From Erinaceus europaeus (Eukaryota > Chordata > Mammalia > Eulipotyphla > Erinaceidae): a stretch of 64,000 bases of DNA. The stretch is taken from positions 76,428,448-76,492,447 of the forward strand of contig NC_080179.1 of assembly GCF_950295315.1 (NCBI RefSeq), in the 5' to 3' direction. The position numbers and the translations under genes are program-made. Shown here piece after piece: positions 60,801 through 64,000 of the stretch (the stretch's first letter is position 1; every line of letters begins with the position of its first letter). Below the pieces are notes generated by a model. That model saw only the letters and a list, made by a program, of their open reading frames with translations, had not been told where the DNA came from and made no database searches.

Positions 60801-62348
60801 TCTGCCAGTGTGCACACTTAACCATTTGTGGAGTATTTGTTTTATCTTATAACATCTAAACTCCACTCTTAATGTACGTGACATTTCTCTTTAAATTTTT
60901 TTCAGTCATTGAAGAAAAATCTTGCGAGGTGTTGGACCCTTACTGAAACAGAGAAGCTGTCCTTTGAAACTCAGAAGAAGAACCTTGATACAGAAAACCA
61001 GCACTTAAGAATGTCTCTGGAGAAGGCAGAAAAGGCTTTGTCTTCACTGCAGGAAGAGTTAAGGAAACTAAGGGAACAGATTAGGGTACTAGAAGACAAA
61101 GGTACAGGCACAGAACTAGCCACAGAAAACCAGAAACTAAAGCAGCACTTGGAAGAAGAGAAGCTGAAAACACACAGCTTCCTTACTCAGAGGGAGACTC
61201 TGTTGGCAGAAGCAAAGATACTTCGGAAGGAACTGGAACGGGAACGACTAGAAGCCATGGCACTGAGAATGGAACTGCAGCAGCTAAGCGCTAGTCAGTC
61301 ATACATCAACCCAGACTCTCCTGGTGAAAAAAGGGAAATAGAAATCCTGCGGGAAAGACTCGTGGAGCTGGAGCGGAAGTTAAACTTTGAGCAGCAGCGT
61401 TCTGATTTGTGGGAAAGGCTATATATTGAGGCAAAAGATCAAAACGGAAAGCAAGAAACTGATGGAAAAAAGAAAGGAAGCAGAGGAAAAAACAACAGGA
61501 CTAAAAACAAGTCAAAAGAAACATTTCTGGGCTCAGTTAAGGAAACGTTTGACGCCATGAAGAATTCCACCAAAGAGTTTGTGAGGCATCATAAAGAAAA
61601 GATCAAGCAGGCTAAAGAAGCTGTGAAAGAAAATCTGAAAAAATTCTCCGATTCAGTGAAATCCACTTTCAGGCACTTCAAAGACACCACCAGGAATATC
61701 TTCGATGACAAAGGCAACAAAAGGCACAGCACTACGAAAGAGGAAGCAGCTGAGAAGCCAGCACGAGTTTTCAGAGCATACTCCCACCCGCAGTATAAGG
61801 CACGCACGCCAAGTCATAACAGTAGAGGCCCTCAGAGTAGAGACGGAAGAAAAGAAAAACCAATTCACTCGGAAGAATTTGAGAAAAATACGAAGTCACA
61901 GAAATGCCGTGCTCAGCATGACTGCAGTAAAAATGATAATTCGTTTCGAAAGACCTGCTCTGGTGTGTTTGAATGTGCTCGGCAGGAATCCATGAACCTC
62001 TTTAATGTTAAGATGCTGAATCCCGTAACGATAGATGAGTTTAAACAGCTGATTGAAAGGTATCTACTGGAAAAACTGGATGCCTTTAATCACTGGGAAG
62101 AACTCCATCAGTTCATCGACATGTTCTTCCTAAACGGTGTCTTTATCCACGACCAGAAGCTCTTCACTGACTTTGTTAATGATGTGAAAGATTACCTTAA
62201 GGACATGAAGGAGTATCAAGTAGAGGGCGACGGCGTGTTTGAGAAGCTGGATGGCTATATATATAGACACTTCTTTGGTCACTCTTTCCCCCCTCCATAT
62301 GGACCCAGGTCGGTTTATATAGCACCATGTTACTATAATAGTTTCTGA
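33297..62348 (+). CDS. CCPG1: CCPG1, ER-phagy receptor (seven coding exons)
   Basis: Cell cycle progression protein 1 is a single-pass ER membrane protein. Its cytosolic tail binds ATG8-family proteins and FIP200 to deliver ER for autophagy; it maintains ER proteostasis, notably in exocrine pancreas. Coding exons 33297-33356, 39535-39655, 41468-41544, 46080-46284, 53309-53560, 57522-57643 and 60906-62348 total 2,280 bases, exactly 760 codons. All junctions are AG/GT and in frame. The human protein is 757 residues. Visible parts: ATG8-binding LIR GWTVI at residues 13-17; FIP200-binding motifs at 22-27 (SDVEMV, human SDIEML) and 106-111 (SDIVTL); an Arg/Lys-rich segment at 179-186; the membrane span at about 219-238 ([20 protein letters not shown]); lumenal coiled coils at about 292-408 and 420-458; a Lys-rich stretch; and a conserved C-terminal domain ending [18 protein letters not shown]. 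No coding exon is missing or broken. Introns total more than 26 kb and are mostly SINEs and minisatellites. Confidence 0.96.
33460..33625 (+). repeat. E-family SINE
   Basis: GGGCTGGCAAAACAGCACAT head, GGTCTGAGCCTGGCCCTCTG, AAACAAATAAAC end. Confidence 0.6.
33695..33850 (-). repeat. C-family SINE
   Basis: GAGCATCACGCTAGCACATG and GGACCTCACGCTTGAGAGTC. Confidence 0.75.
33870..34030 (-). repeat. D-family SINE
   Basis: ACCAGAGCACTGCTCAGCTG to GCAGAACCGTTATGCTGCCC. 34031-34430 holds a diverged minus remnant at about 34160-34315. Confidence 0.75.
34487..34520. repeat. (GT)n microsatellite
   Basis: About 16 GT units directly before a SINE long-form end. Confidence 0.95.
34521..34688 (-). repeat. 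A-long SINE, head missing
   Basis: TTTTGCCTCCAGGGTTATTC to GGATAGGACAGAGAGAATC. Confidence 0.82.
34740..35035 (-). repeat. A-family SINE
   Basis: TTCCCTTTTGTTGCCCTTG to TGCACTACCACCCGACTCC. Confidence 0.9.
35050..35342 (-). repeat. A-family SINE
   Basis: TTCCCTTTTGTGGCCCTTG to CTGCGCCACCGCCGGATTCC, followed by (GTT)9 at 35344-35370. 35372-35820 shows no recognised element. Confidence 0.9.
35822..35945. repeat. Irregular C/T-rich simple repeat
   Basis: CCCCTCC and CTCCTCCTC runs with no fixed period. Confidence 0.85.
35950..36035 (-). repeat. D-family SINE, partial
   Basis: GGTGCTGGGGATTGAACCTG and CTCAGGCATGAAAGTCTC. Confidence 0.7.
36145..36285 (-). repeat. D-family SINE
   Basis: ACCAGAGTGTGTTCAGCTCT to ACCATTGTGCTATCTCCCCC. 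Confidence 0.82.
36286..37485 (-). other. Unidentified GC-rich 1.2-kb segment with a 40-bp array; possible L1 5' region
   Basis: Bounded by a D SINE on the left and an A-rich stretch (TTAAAAAACAAAAAAGGG) and an E SINE on the right. On the minus strand it begins with an ATG-led stretch reading [20 protein letters not shown] near 37398, which resembles the basic start of an L1 ORF1. It ends in a second open stretch, [20 protein letters not shown] ... [20 protein letters not shown] (36470-36290). The middle carries the 36446-36765 array and CpG-containing sequence unlike the surrounding intron. The layout could be the 5' UTR/ORF1 start of an older L1, but I have no full element here to compare with. 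Confidence 0.4.
36446..36765. repeat. Minisatellite, 8 units of exactly 40 bp
   Basis: CTCCGTCTGCCATCAGGCCT + GCTCCTTGGCGGGTGTCCTC; units are almost identical. Because 40 is not a multiple of three, all three plus frames stay open and encode the same peptide cycle; no gene is implied. Confidence 0.97.
37505..37700 (+). repeat. E-family SINE
   Basis: GGGCTGGGGAGGTGGCTCCG head, GGGTCCAGTTGTGGCCCTGC, ending at CTGCCTTGATAGAAAG. Confidence 0.6.
37722..38025 (+). repeat. A-family SINE
   Basis: GGGAGGCGGGCGGCAGCGCA head, (CAA)n, GGCACCAAAAAGGGAAAATA tail. A diverged minus SINE follows at 38050-38185. Confidence 0.88.
38325..38477 (-). repeat. C-family SINE
   Basis: CCAGACATCACTCTGGCACA to CACCTCCCGGACCACC. 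Confidence 0.88.
38485..38600 (-). repeat. D-family SINE
   Basis: AGCAGAGCTCTGCTCATCTC to CTCTTTTTGCATAATCTCCTC. Another D-like minus fragment lies at 38618-38725; 38730-38995 is unique. Confidence 0.75.
39000..39302 (-). repeat. A-long SINE
   Basis: T18 run, TGTCTCCAGGTTTATCACTG module, to GCTGCGCTACCGCCCGACCC. The flank ACTATTCCCTTTTT on both sides is a target duplication. Confidence 0.9.
39350..39475 (-). repeat. C-family SINE
   Basis: CAGAGCATCACTCGGGCACG and AACCTCATGATTGAGAGTCC. It ends about 60 bases before a CCPG1 exon. Confidence 0.75.
39535..39655 (+). CDS. CCPG1: CCPG1 coding exon 2
   Basis: Acceptor TCTCCCCTAG/GGG, donor GGAG/GTGAG. It encodes [20 protein letters not shown] to [14 protein letters not shown] and holds the first FIP200-binding motif. 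Phase 0 in, phase 1 out. Confidence 0.94.
39985..40125 (-). repeat. B-family SINE, diverged
   Basis: GACGCTTGCAGTACTTGTCTC, CCCCCTGCAGGGGGCTTAAAC, AACCAGGTCACCACTGCC. Confidence 0.6.
40320..40465 (-). repeat. C-family SINE
   Basis: CAGACTTCACTCTGGTACAT to ACTGCACCACCTCCAGGACC, preceded by an (ATTTA)n stretch. Confidence 0.82.
40470..40592 (-). repeat. D-family SINE
   Basis: AACCAGAGCACTGTTCAGAA to TGCATGACCATTTTGTTATC. Confidence 0.8.
40593..41467. other. Unique CCPG1 intron sequence
   Basis: AT-rich, with no repeat family or additional exon recognised. Confidence 0.55.
41468..41544 (+). CDS. CCPG1: CCPG1 coding exon 3
   Basis: Acceptor TTGATGTCAG/AG, donor CTTGAG/GTAAAT. It encodes [20 protein letters not shown] followed by VKSALE. 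The acceptor pyrimidine tract is weak (TTTTTGCTTGATGTCAG). Phase 1 in, phase 0 out. Confidence 0.9.
41622..42060. repeat. Dispersed repeat X, copy 3
   Basis: GGGTACAATTCCACACAGTG, AGGTCTGGCTTCTGTAATTG and TCAGGACACATTGGTGAGG in the same order as at 27.5 kb. Confidence 0.68.
42061..42440. repeat. Dispersed repeat X, copy 4 (tandem neighbour)
   Basis: GAGTTCTGGCTTCTGTAGCT, CAGCCTGTTTCTATCTCTCC and CCAGGACACACTGGTGAGAT repeat the preceding block, with a short internal duplication of GAGTTCTGGCTTCTGTA. Confidence 0.62.
42860..42970 (-). repeat. D-family SINE, truncated
   Basis: TTACCAGAGCACTGCTTAGC, GGAACTGAACCGGGGACTTG. 42441-42850 contains at most one very old SINE (about 42545-42780). Confidence 0.65.
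43095..43222 (+). repeat. D-family SINE
   Basis: CCAAAGTCCCAGGTTCAGTC and GAGCAGTGCTCTGGTTGAAA. Confidence 0.75.
43440..43560 (-). mobile_element. LINE-1 3' end fragment
   Basis: ATTTCTTTATAGGGAGTTAA and AATAGTTTGTACATGTGTAA match the 3' end of the L1s at 4.7 and 59.1 kb. Confidence 0.75.
43655..43790 (-). repeat. C-family SINE
   Basis: CCAGAGCATCACTCTGGTAT and GGCCTCATTCTTAAGAGTCC. Confidence 0.8.
43897..45345. repeat. Minisatellite, about 29 units of 50 bp, in a CCPG1 intron
   Basis: Unit: GAGGACACTAGGACCCCTAC + ATGCAGACCTGACTCTACCA + CTCCTTGAAT. The length is strictly 50 throughout; only point variants (GGAGACT/GGACACT, CTACAT/CTCCAT, GACC/GGCC) differ, and they are arranged in local blocks. 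Confidence 0.97.
45430..45505. repeat. 38-bp tandem duplication
   Basis: CTAGGCATACACCTGACAAGG plus GTGCACTCTGCTTGTG occurs twice, differing at one base. Confidence 0.95.
45576..45944 (-). repeat. A-long SINE with 15-bp target duplication, upstream of a CCPG1 exon
   Basis: AGGACTCATCTCTTT at 45576-45590 recurs at 45930-45944. The element runs from a T run and GGCTTCCGGGGTCATTGCTG to CACTACCACCTGACTCCC, 135 bases before exon 4. Confidence 0.93.
46080..46284 (+). CDS. CCPG1: CCPG1 coding exon 4
   Basis: Acceptor TGATCCCTCAG/GGA, donor ACGG/GTAAGG. It encodes [20 protein letters not shown], the FIP200-binding SDIVTL, and [16 protein letters not shown]. Phase 0 in, phase 1 out. The acceptor tract is purine-interrupted, so the exon start is inferred partly from frame and homology. 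Confidence 0.9.
46510..46690 (-). repeat. D-family SINE with (AC)n
   Basis: GACACACACACACACGCACA, ACCAGAACACTGATCAGCGC and ACCATTGTGCTGTCTCCCC. A diverged minus remnant lies at 46735-46860. Confidence 0.7.
46880..47075 (-). repeat. A-family SINE, head missing
   Basis: TTTCCCCTTTTGCTGCCCTTG to CTGCAGGTGGGGAGTGGGGG. Confidence 0.82.
47170..47345 (-). repeat. B-family SINE, internal deletion
   Basis: TTTATCTATTGGATAGAGAC to GTAGGTGCACCACCCCATC. The flank CATTAGATTCTTTT / CATCAGATTCTTTT is a probable target duplication. Confidence 0.82.
47455..47957. repeat. Minisatellite, 6 units with variable (AG)n
   Basis: Fixed block AATGAACATGAACTAGAGCA + CCACTCTGACACGTGATGCT + GGTAACCAGACTCTGG, separated by AG runs of different length. 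The fixed block is the reverse-strand C-SINE body. Confidence 0.95.
47958..48784. other. CCPG1 intron, mostly unique
   Basis: A possible very old E-like remnant at 48150-48280 includes a (CTG)5 run; nothing else recognised. Confidence 0.5.
48790..48915 (-). repeat. Old B-type SINE
   Basis: CCTCCACAGGTGGGACTGGA and GGCTCAAACCTGGGTCCTCA. Confidence 0.6.
48983..49078 (+). repeat. D-family SINE, internally deleted
   Basis: GACAGCATAATAATTATGCA head, AGCCAGTGCTCTAGTTAAAA. Confidence 0.75.
49190..49602 (-). mobile_element. LINE-1 3' end, older subfamily
   Basis: GCGTTAATGCTTTACAGTGC, TTGCTTTGATGCAGTACACC, ATTCCATCCAAGATGATGCA and CAACTTTTGGCAATTACAAA follow the L1 3' UTR/ORF2 end in order. Confidence 0.78.
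49605..49735 (-). repeat. D-family SINE
   Basis: T25 run, AGCACTGCTCAGCTCTGGCT to ATAACCATTATGTTATTTCC. Confidence 0.8.
49937..50230 (+). repeat. B-family SINE with long-form-like 3' end
   Basis: GGGCTGGGTGGCGGCACATC head, CTTACCTGCAGGGGCAAGCT, then GTGGCTGCTGGGAGTGGTGG. A diverged minus remnant follows at 50240-50410. Confidence 0.7.
50540..50693 (-). repeat. C-family SINE
   Basis: CAGACATCACTCTGGTACAT to GTGCCACCTTCCGGACCAC. Confidence 0.88.
50694..51206. other. Unique CCPG1 intron sequence
   Basis: No element recognised; a short reading frame at 50942-51163 has no coding support. Confidence 0.5.
51207..51487 (+). repeat. A-long SINE
   Basis: GGGGGCTGGGCAGTAGCTCA head to CAATAACCCTGGAGGCAAAA. 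The flank GACACTATATTA is duplicated on both sides (51190 and 51488). Confidence 0.9.
51740..51930 (-). repeat. B-family SINE
   Basis: TATTTATTTATTGGATAGAG to GTGCGCCACCACCTGGCCCC. The flank GGCCCATCG (about 51701 and 51932) is a target duplication. Confidence 0.88.
51931..52789. other. Unique CCPG1 intron sequence
   Basis: No repeat family or exon recognised. Confidence 0.55.
52790..53058 (-). repeat. A-family SINE
   Basis: TTCCCTTTCGTTGCCCTTG to TGTGCTACCTCCCGACTCC. The flank TGTAAGAAATCTTTT occurs on both sides (52774 and 53059). Confidence 0.92.
53309..53560 (+). CDS. CCPG1: CCPG1 coding exon 5 (membrane span)
   Basis: Acceptor CTTTGGAACAG/TA, donor TACG/GTGAGAG. It encodes [20 protein letters not shown], the LRRRRAKKR basic patch and the single transmembrane helix [19 protein letters not shown]. 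Phase 1 in, phase 1 out. A longer open frame running into the intron is not coding. Confidence 0.96.
53695..53855 (-). repeat. D-family SINE
   Basis: ACCAGAGCCCTGCACAGCTC to GCATAACCATTATGCTGTC. 53861-54155 is unique. Confidence 0.82.
54160..54495 (-). mobile_element. LINE-1 3' end, older subfamily
   Basis: TGCAGTACAGCTGTTGGCAC, TCCTTTGCTTTGGGGAATAC and GTATTTGTTCTTCTCGTTTGG parallel the 49.2-kb copy. Confidence 0.6.
54676..55305. repeat. Minisatellite, about 12 units of 46-56 bp
   Basis: Unit: GTCGAGCTGGGCACACTGGG + ACAGGACTCTGCTTTGCCAG + ATGTGCAGTAACAGG. Some units lack TCTGCTTTGCCA-type material, some lack CAG, giving long/short alternation. Minus-strand frames of up to 280 codons across it are repeat artefacts. 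Confidence 0.95.
55568..55905 (+). repeat. B-family SINE with an internal 67-bp triplication
   Basis: GGGGGCTGGGCAGTGGCGGA head; the core from TTTAGGCCCCCGGTCCTCAC to TCTCTCACCCTG occurs three times (55628, 55695, 55762) before the normal CCAATAAAG tail. Confidence 0.93.
56105..56375 (-). repeat. A-family SINE
   Basis: TTTCCCTTTTGTGGCCTTTG to GCGCTACCGCCCGACCCCC. The flank GTTTTGGCTTTTT / GTTTTGTTTTTT is a likely target duplication. A diverged minus remnant lies at 56390-56555. Confidence 0.88.
56560..57521. other. Unique CCPG1 intron sequence
   Basis: The longest repeat-poor stretch near the 3' exons; no exon signal beyond the acceptor at its right end. Confidence 0.55.
57522..57643 (+). 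CDS. CCPG1: CCPG1 coding exon 6
   Basis: Acceptor CTCATTTCTAG/GC, donor AAG/GTATGT. It encodes [20 protein letters not shown] and [18 protein letters not shown], the lumenal stalk after the membrane span. Phase 1 in, phase 0 out. Confidence 0.95.
57648..57772 (+). repeat. D-family SINE
   Basis: Starts within five bases of the exon 6 donor: CAGGGGAGAAAGCGTTCTGG head, ACCTGAGACTCCAAAGTCC, GAGCAGTACTCTGGTGGGG. Confidence 0.75.
57773..57845. repeat. (CA)n/(TA)n microsatellite
   Basis: CA runs followed by CATA/TATA units, growing from the D-SINE tail. Confidence 0.93.
57846..58378. other. Unique CCPG1 intron sequence
   Basis: No element recognised. Confidence 0.5.
58379..58740. repeat. Minisatellite, 5 units of 72 bp
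   Basis: CCCTCCTCCAAAGCCCGTCG + CACCCCTACTCTGAGAACCC + GTTCCCCCACCGCCTCAGTC + CTCTCTGGAAA; units differ by a few substitutions. Confidence 0.96.
58869..59083. repeat. Tandem duplication of about 105 bp
   Basis: AGAAGGCCCAGTCCGTCAGT through GGTTAGATGCTCATCAGA is present twice with few differences. Confidence 0.93.
59084..60325 (-). mobile_element. LINE-1, 5'-truncated, with 12-bp target duplication
   Basis: CATCTCTACTTT at 59084-59095 and 60314-60325 flank a 1.2-kb L1 3' end: T run, 3' UTR and the ORF2 C-terminus. ORF2 is open from 60328 down to a shift near 59940, then continues to about 59517 ([18 protein letters not shown]). It is very close in sequence to 4715-5950 of the larger L1 and keeps the homopolymer length the larger copy has lost. 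Confidence 0.94.
60338..60612 (-). repeat. A-family SINE
   Basis: TTCCCTTTTGTTGCCCTTG to CTGCGCTACCACCCACCTCC; a short GCAGACGCAGACC duplication lies in the core. 60613-60905 is unique. Confidence 0.88.
60906..62348 (+). CDS. CCPG1: CCPG1 last coding exon
   Basis: Acceptor TTTTTTTCAG/TCA at 60905; TGA stop at 62346-62348. 480 codons encode the whole lumenal region after the stalk. Coiled coil comes first ([40 protein letters not shown]). A Lys-rich segment follows ([35 protein letters not shown]). The C-terminal domain has [20 protein letters not shown] and ends YYNSF. More than 60 percent of the protein is in this one exon. Confidence 0.97.
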   Translation, partial: SLKKNLARCWTLTETEKLSFETQKKNLDTENQHLRMSLEKAEKALSSLQEELRKLREQIRVLEDKGTGTELATENQKLKQHLEEEKLKTHSFLTQRETLLAEAKILRKELERERLEAMALRMELQQLSASQSYINPDSPGEKREIEILRERLVELERKLNFEQQRSDLWERLYIEAKDQNGKQETDGKKKGSRGKNNRTKNKSKETFLGSVKETFDAMKNSTKEFVRHHKEKIKQAKEAVKENLKKFSDSVKSTFRHFKDTTRNIFDDKGNKRHSTTKEEAAEKPARVFRAYSHPQYKARTPSHNSRGPQSRDGRKEKPIHSEEFEKNTKSQKCRAQHDCSKNDNSFRKTCSGVFECARQESMNLFNVKMLNPVTIDEFKQLIERYLLEKLDAFNHWEELHQFIDMFFLNGVFIHDQKLFTDFVNDVKDYLKDMKEYQVEGDGVFEKLDGYIYRHFFGHSFPPPYGPRSVYIAPCYYNSF

Positions 62349-62945
62349 CACATAAGAGATCAAGCATCAGTCGATAAGTTTCTCGCTATTTATAAAAGCA
62401 TACTTGCTTGTCATTAAGGATTTAGAATAAATTAAAAGACACAGTTTTTAAGAGATACTACAGACTGGAAATTTTTGTATGATGTTTGACTTAGAGCATA
62501 TGGTTTGATTTCTGCATTGCAAGTCAGTTAAGGATACATAAGTTCTATTTTAGCTTACTTTGTGTCTTTTCATTTTAGTCTAAATCACCACCTGAAGTGA
62601 AATTCTTTTCCTTTAGTCTTTTATTTACTCACCTTAGGAAGCTAAGAATGAGTAACACAGGTCTGGATAGCTTTCTTATTTTCCATTTGTTCCATTTACA
62701 GCTCAATAATGATGATTCGGTTGTTACAGAAAATTGCGGGTAAATGTAGAGGCATGATCAAAGAGGCTCACTTAGCAGGTTCTAATGTGCTCTAGACAAA
62801 ATTAAAACGAATTTTGCATTATAATGAGCATTGCTGATCAGCTTCATACCCTCTAAAATAAAACTTGCCTGCTCCTCAGATGTTAAATTCACCTTTGATA
62901 GCTACCACAGTATTGTTTGAATAAATGAAATGTGTCTATAAAATA
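62349..62945 (+). other. CCPG1: CCPG1 3' UTR (predicted)
   Basis: Three AATAAA hexamers lie at 62426, 62857 and 62920. The last is followed by a T/G-rich stretch (GGTTCTGTTGTCTTC) within 30 bases, the best match to a cleavage site. No transposon interrupts this segment. 62946-63355 shows nothing recognisable. Confidence 0.55.
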
Positions 62946-63357
62946 ATGAGACTGGTTCTGTTGTCTTCAGTCATTACATATGGCTGCCACGAGGAGACCA
63001 AGGAGCAATTTTTTGCTGTTGAATTCACAAGCTTTTGGGGTGTTAGATGAAAATACAGTGAAATGGATCCCTGGAGGCAGATTGCATGCAGCGGTGTCGA
63101 GAGCGTCTGGGGCATGTTCACGAACAAGGTGGCCTTTGAACTGAAACTTTCCAGATCTGATCTGGAGGGGAAATGAGGATCTGCCAAGCAGATGATAGGG
63201 CAGGACATTCTCTTCAAAAGAAGCTTCATTCCATTCAGGAAAAAACTGGAAACGTGAATATATATGTCACTGGAGGCAAGGTAGCATAGAGGTGTGAATA
63301 GAAGCTTCAGATCATGACTGGCTTAGTGGCACTTTCAGTCATTAGAAATAGCCTGCA

Positions 63358-63625
63358 GGGGAGTCGGGCTGTAGCGCAGCGGGTTAAGCGCAGGTGGCGC
63401 AAAGCACAAGGACCGGCATAAGGATCCCGGTTCGAATCCCGGCTCCCCACCTGCAGGAGAGTCGCTTCACAGGTGGTGAAGCAGGTCTGCAGGTGTTTGT
63501 CTTTCTCTCCCCCTCTCTGTCTTCCCCATCTCTCTCCATTTCTCTCTGTCCTATCCAACAATGACAACAATAATAACTACAACAATAAAACAACAAGGGC
63601 AACAAAAGGGAATAATAAAAAAAAA
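63358..63625 (+). repeat. A-family SINE
   Basis: GGGGAGTCGGGCTGTAGCGC head to AACAAAAGGGAATAATAAAA tail. The flank AGAAATAGCCTGCAG recurs at 63345 and 63625, a target duplication of about 15 bases. Confidence 0.94.
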
Positions 63626-63666
63626 GAAATAGCCTGCAGAACTGGTTAGAAAGAATAGACTAGCAG

Positions 63667-63783
63667 GGCTGATAGCATAGTGGTAATCCAGAGACTCATG
63701 CTTGAGGCTCCAAAGCCCCAGGTTCAAGCCCTCCTCTCCACCCCCCAATATCATAAGCAGGAGCTGATCAATGCTCTGGTAAA
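63667..63783 (+). repeat. D-family SINE
   Basis: GGGCTGATAGCATAGTGGTA head, CTTGAGGCTCCAAAGCCCC, CAATGCTCTGGTAAAAAAAT. Confidence 0.82.
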
Positions 63784-63796
63784 AAAATTAAAAGTA

Positions 63797-64000
63797 GGGG
63801 CCAGGTGGTGGCGCACCTGGTTGAACATACATGTTGCAGTGCGCAAGGACCCAGGTTCAAGGCCCTGGTCCCCACCTGTAGGGGAAATGCTTTGCGAGTA
63901 GTGAAGCAGGGCTACAGGTGTCTCTCTGTCTCTCTTCCTCTCTCTCTCCCCCTTCCCTCTCAATTTCTGACCGTCTCTAGCCAATAAATAAATAAAGATA
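63797..64000 (+). repeat. B-family SINE running to the window end
   Basis: GGGGCCAGGTGGTGGCGCAC head to GCCAATAAATAAATAAAGATA. Confidence 0.9.

Overview
This is a vertebrate nuclear window, almost certainly from a hedgehog (Erinaceus type). The tRNA-derived SINEs that fill it, with heads reading like GGTAGCGCAGCGGGTTAAGC and GGTGGCGCACCTGGTTGAGC, are the ones I know from that lineage. The spliced genes match placental-mammal orthologues and sit in the order of the human 15q21 DNAAF4-PIERCE2-CCPG1 neighbourhood. The species call is inference from repeat content. No bacterial, phage or CRISPR features are present.

Layout. From 1 to 13.1 kb lie the last three coding exons of DNAAF4 (+ strand, dynein-arm preassembly factor). 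Their introns hold SINEs and a 5.0-kb LINE-1 (4.7-9.7 kb, minus) whose ORF2 is broken only by two homopolymer indels. At 13.9-14.3 kb is the terminal coding exon of PIERCE2 (minus strand, ciliary microtubule inner protein), convergent with DNAAF4. From 14.4 to 18.8 kb come a poly-C minisatellite, a TMSB4X processed pseudogene, an old L1 piece and a 40-bp-unit minisatellite grown from a SINE head. A CpG island at 18.8-19.5 kb carries an RFX X-box, an ETS site and two ZNF143-type motifs. I read it as the shared divergent promoter of CCPG1 (rightward) and PIERCE2 (leftward). From 33.3 to 62.3 kb seven coding exons join in frame into a 759-residue CCPG1, the ER-phagy receptor, followed by its 3' UTR to about 62.95 kb. 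The last kilobase is again SINEs.

Repeats. I use letters for SINE families. A: head GGTAGCGCAGCGGGTTAAGC; the long form 'A-long' adds a 3' module that reads GCCTCCAGGGTTATTGCTGG on the opposite strand. B: head GGTGGCGCACCTGGTTGAGC, tail CCAATAAATAAA. C: recognised by CTCAAGCATGAGG. D: recognised by ATAATGGTTATGCAAAGAGA and ending CAGTGCTCTGGT. E: an older family near GTCTGGCCCCTGC. X: a dispersed repeat of undetermined class. At least ten minisatellites lie between 14 and 59 kb, several visibly seeded inside SINEs.

How the genes relate. DNAAF4 and PIERCE2 both serve motile cilia: cytoplasmic dynein assembly and the axonemal doublet lumen respectively. The X-box in the shared promoter fits ciliary control of PIERCE2. 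CCPG1 is unrelated in function (ER-phagy, ER proteostasis) but shares the promoter. I found no previously undescribed system. The most interesting items are the divergent promoter architecture, the SINE-seeded minisatellites, a 1.2-kb unidentified GC-rich segment at 36.3-37.5 kb, and SINE insertions at gene-processing signals.
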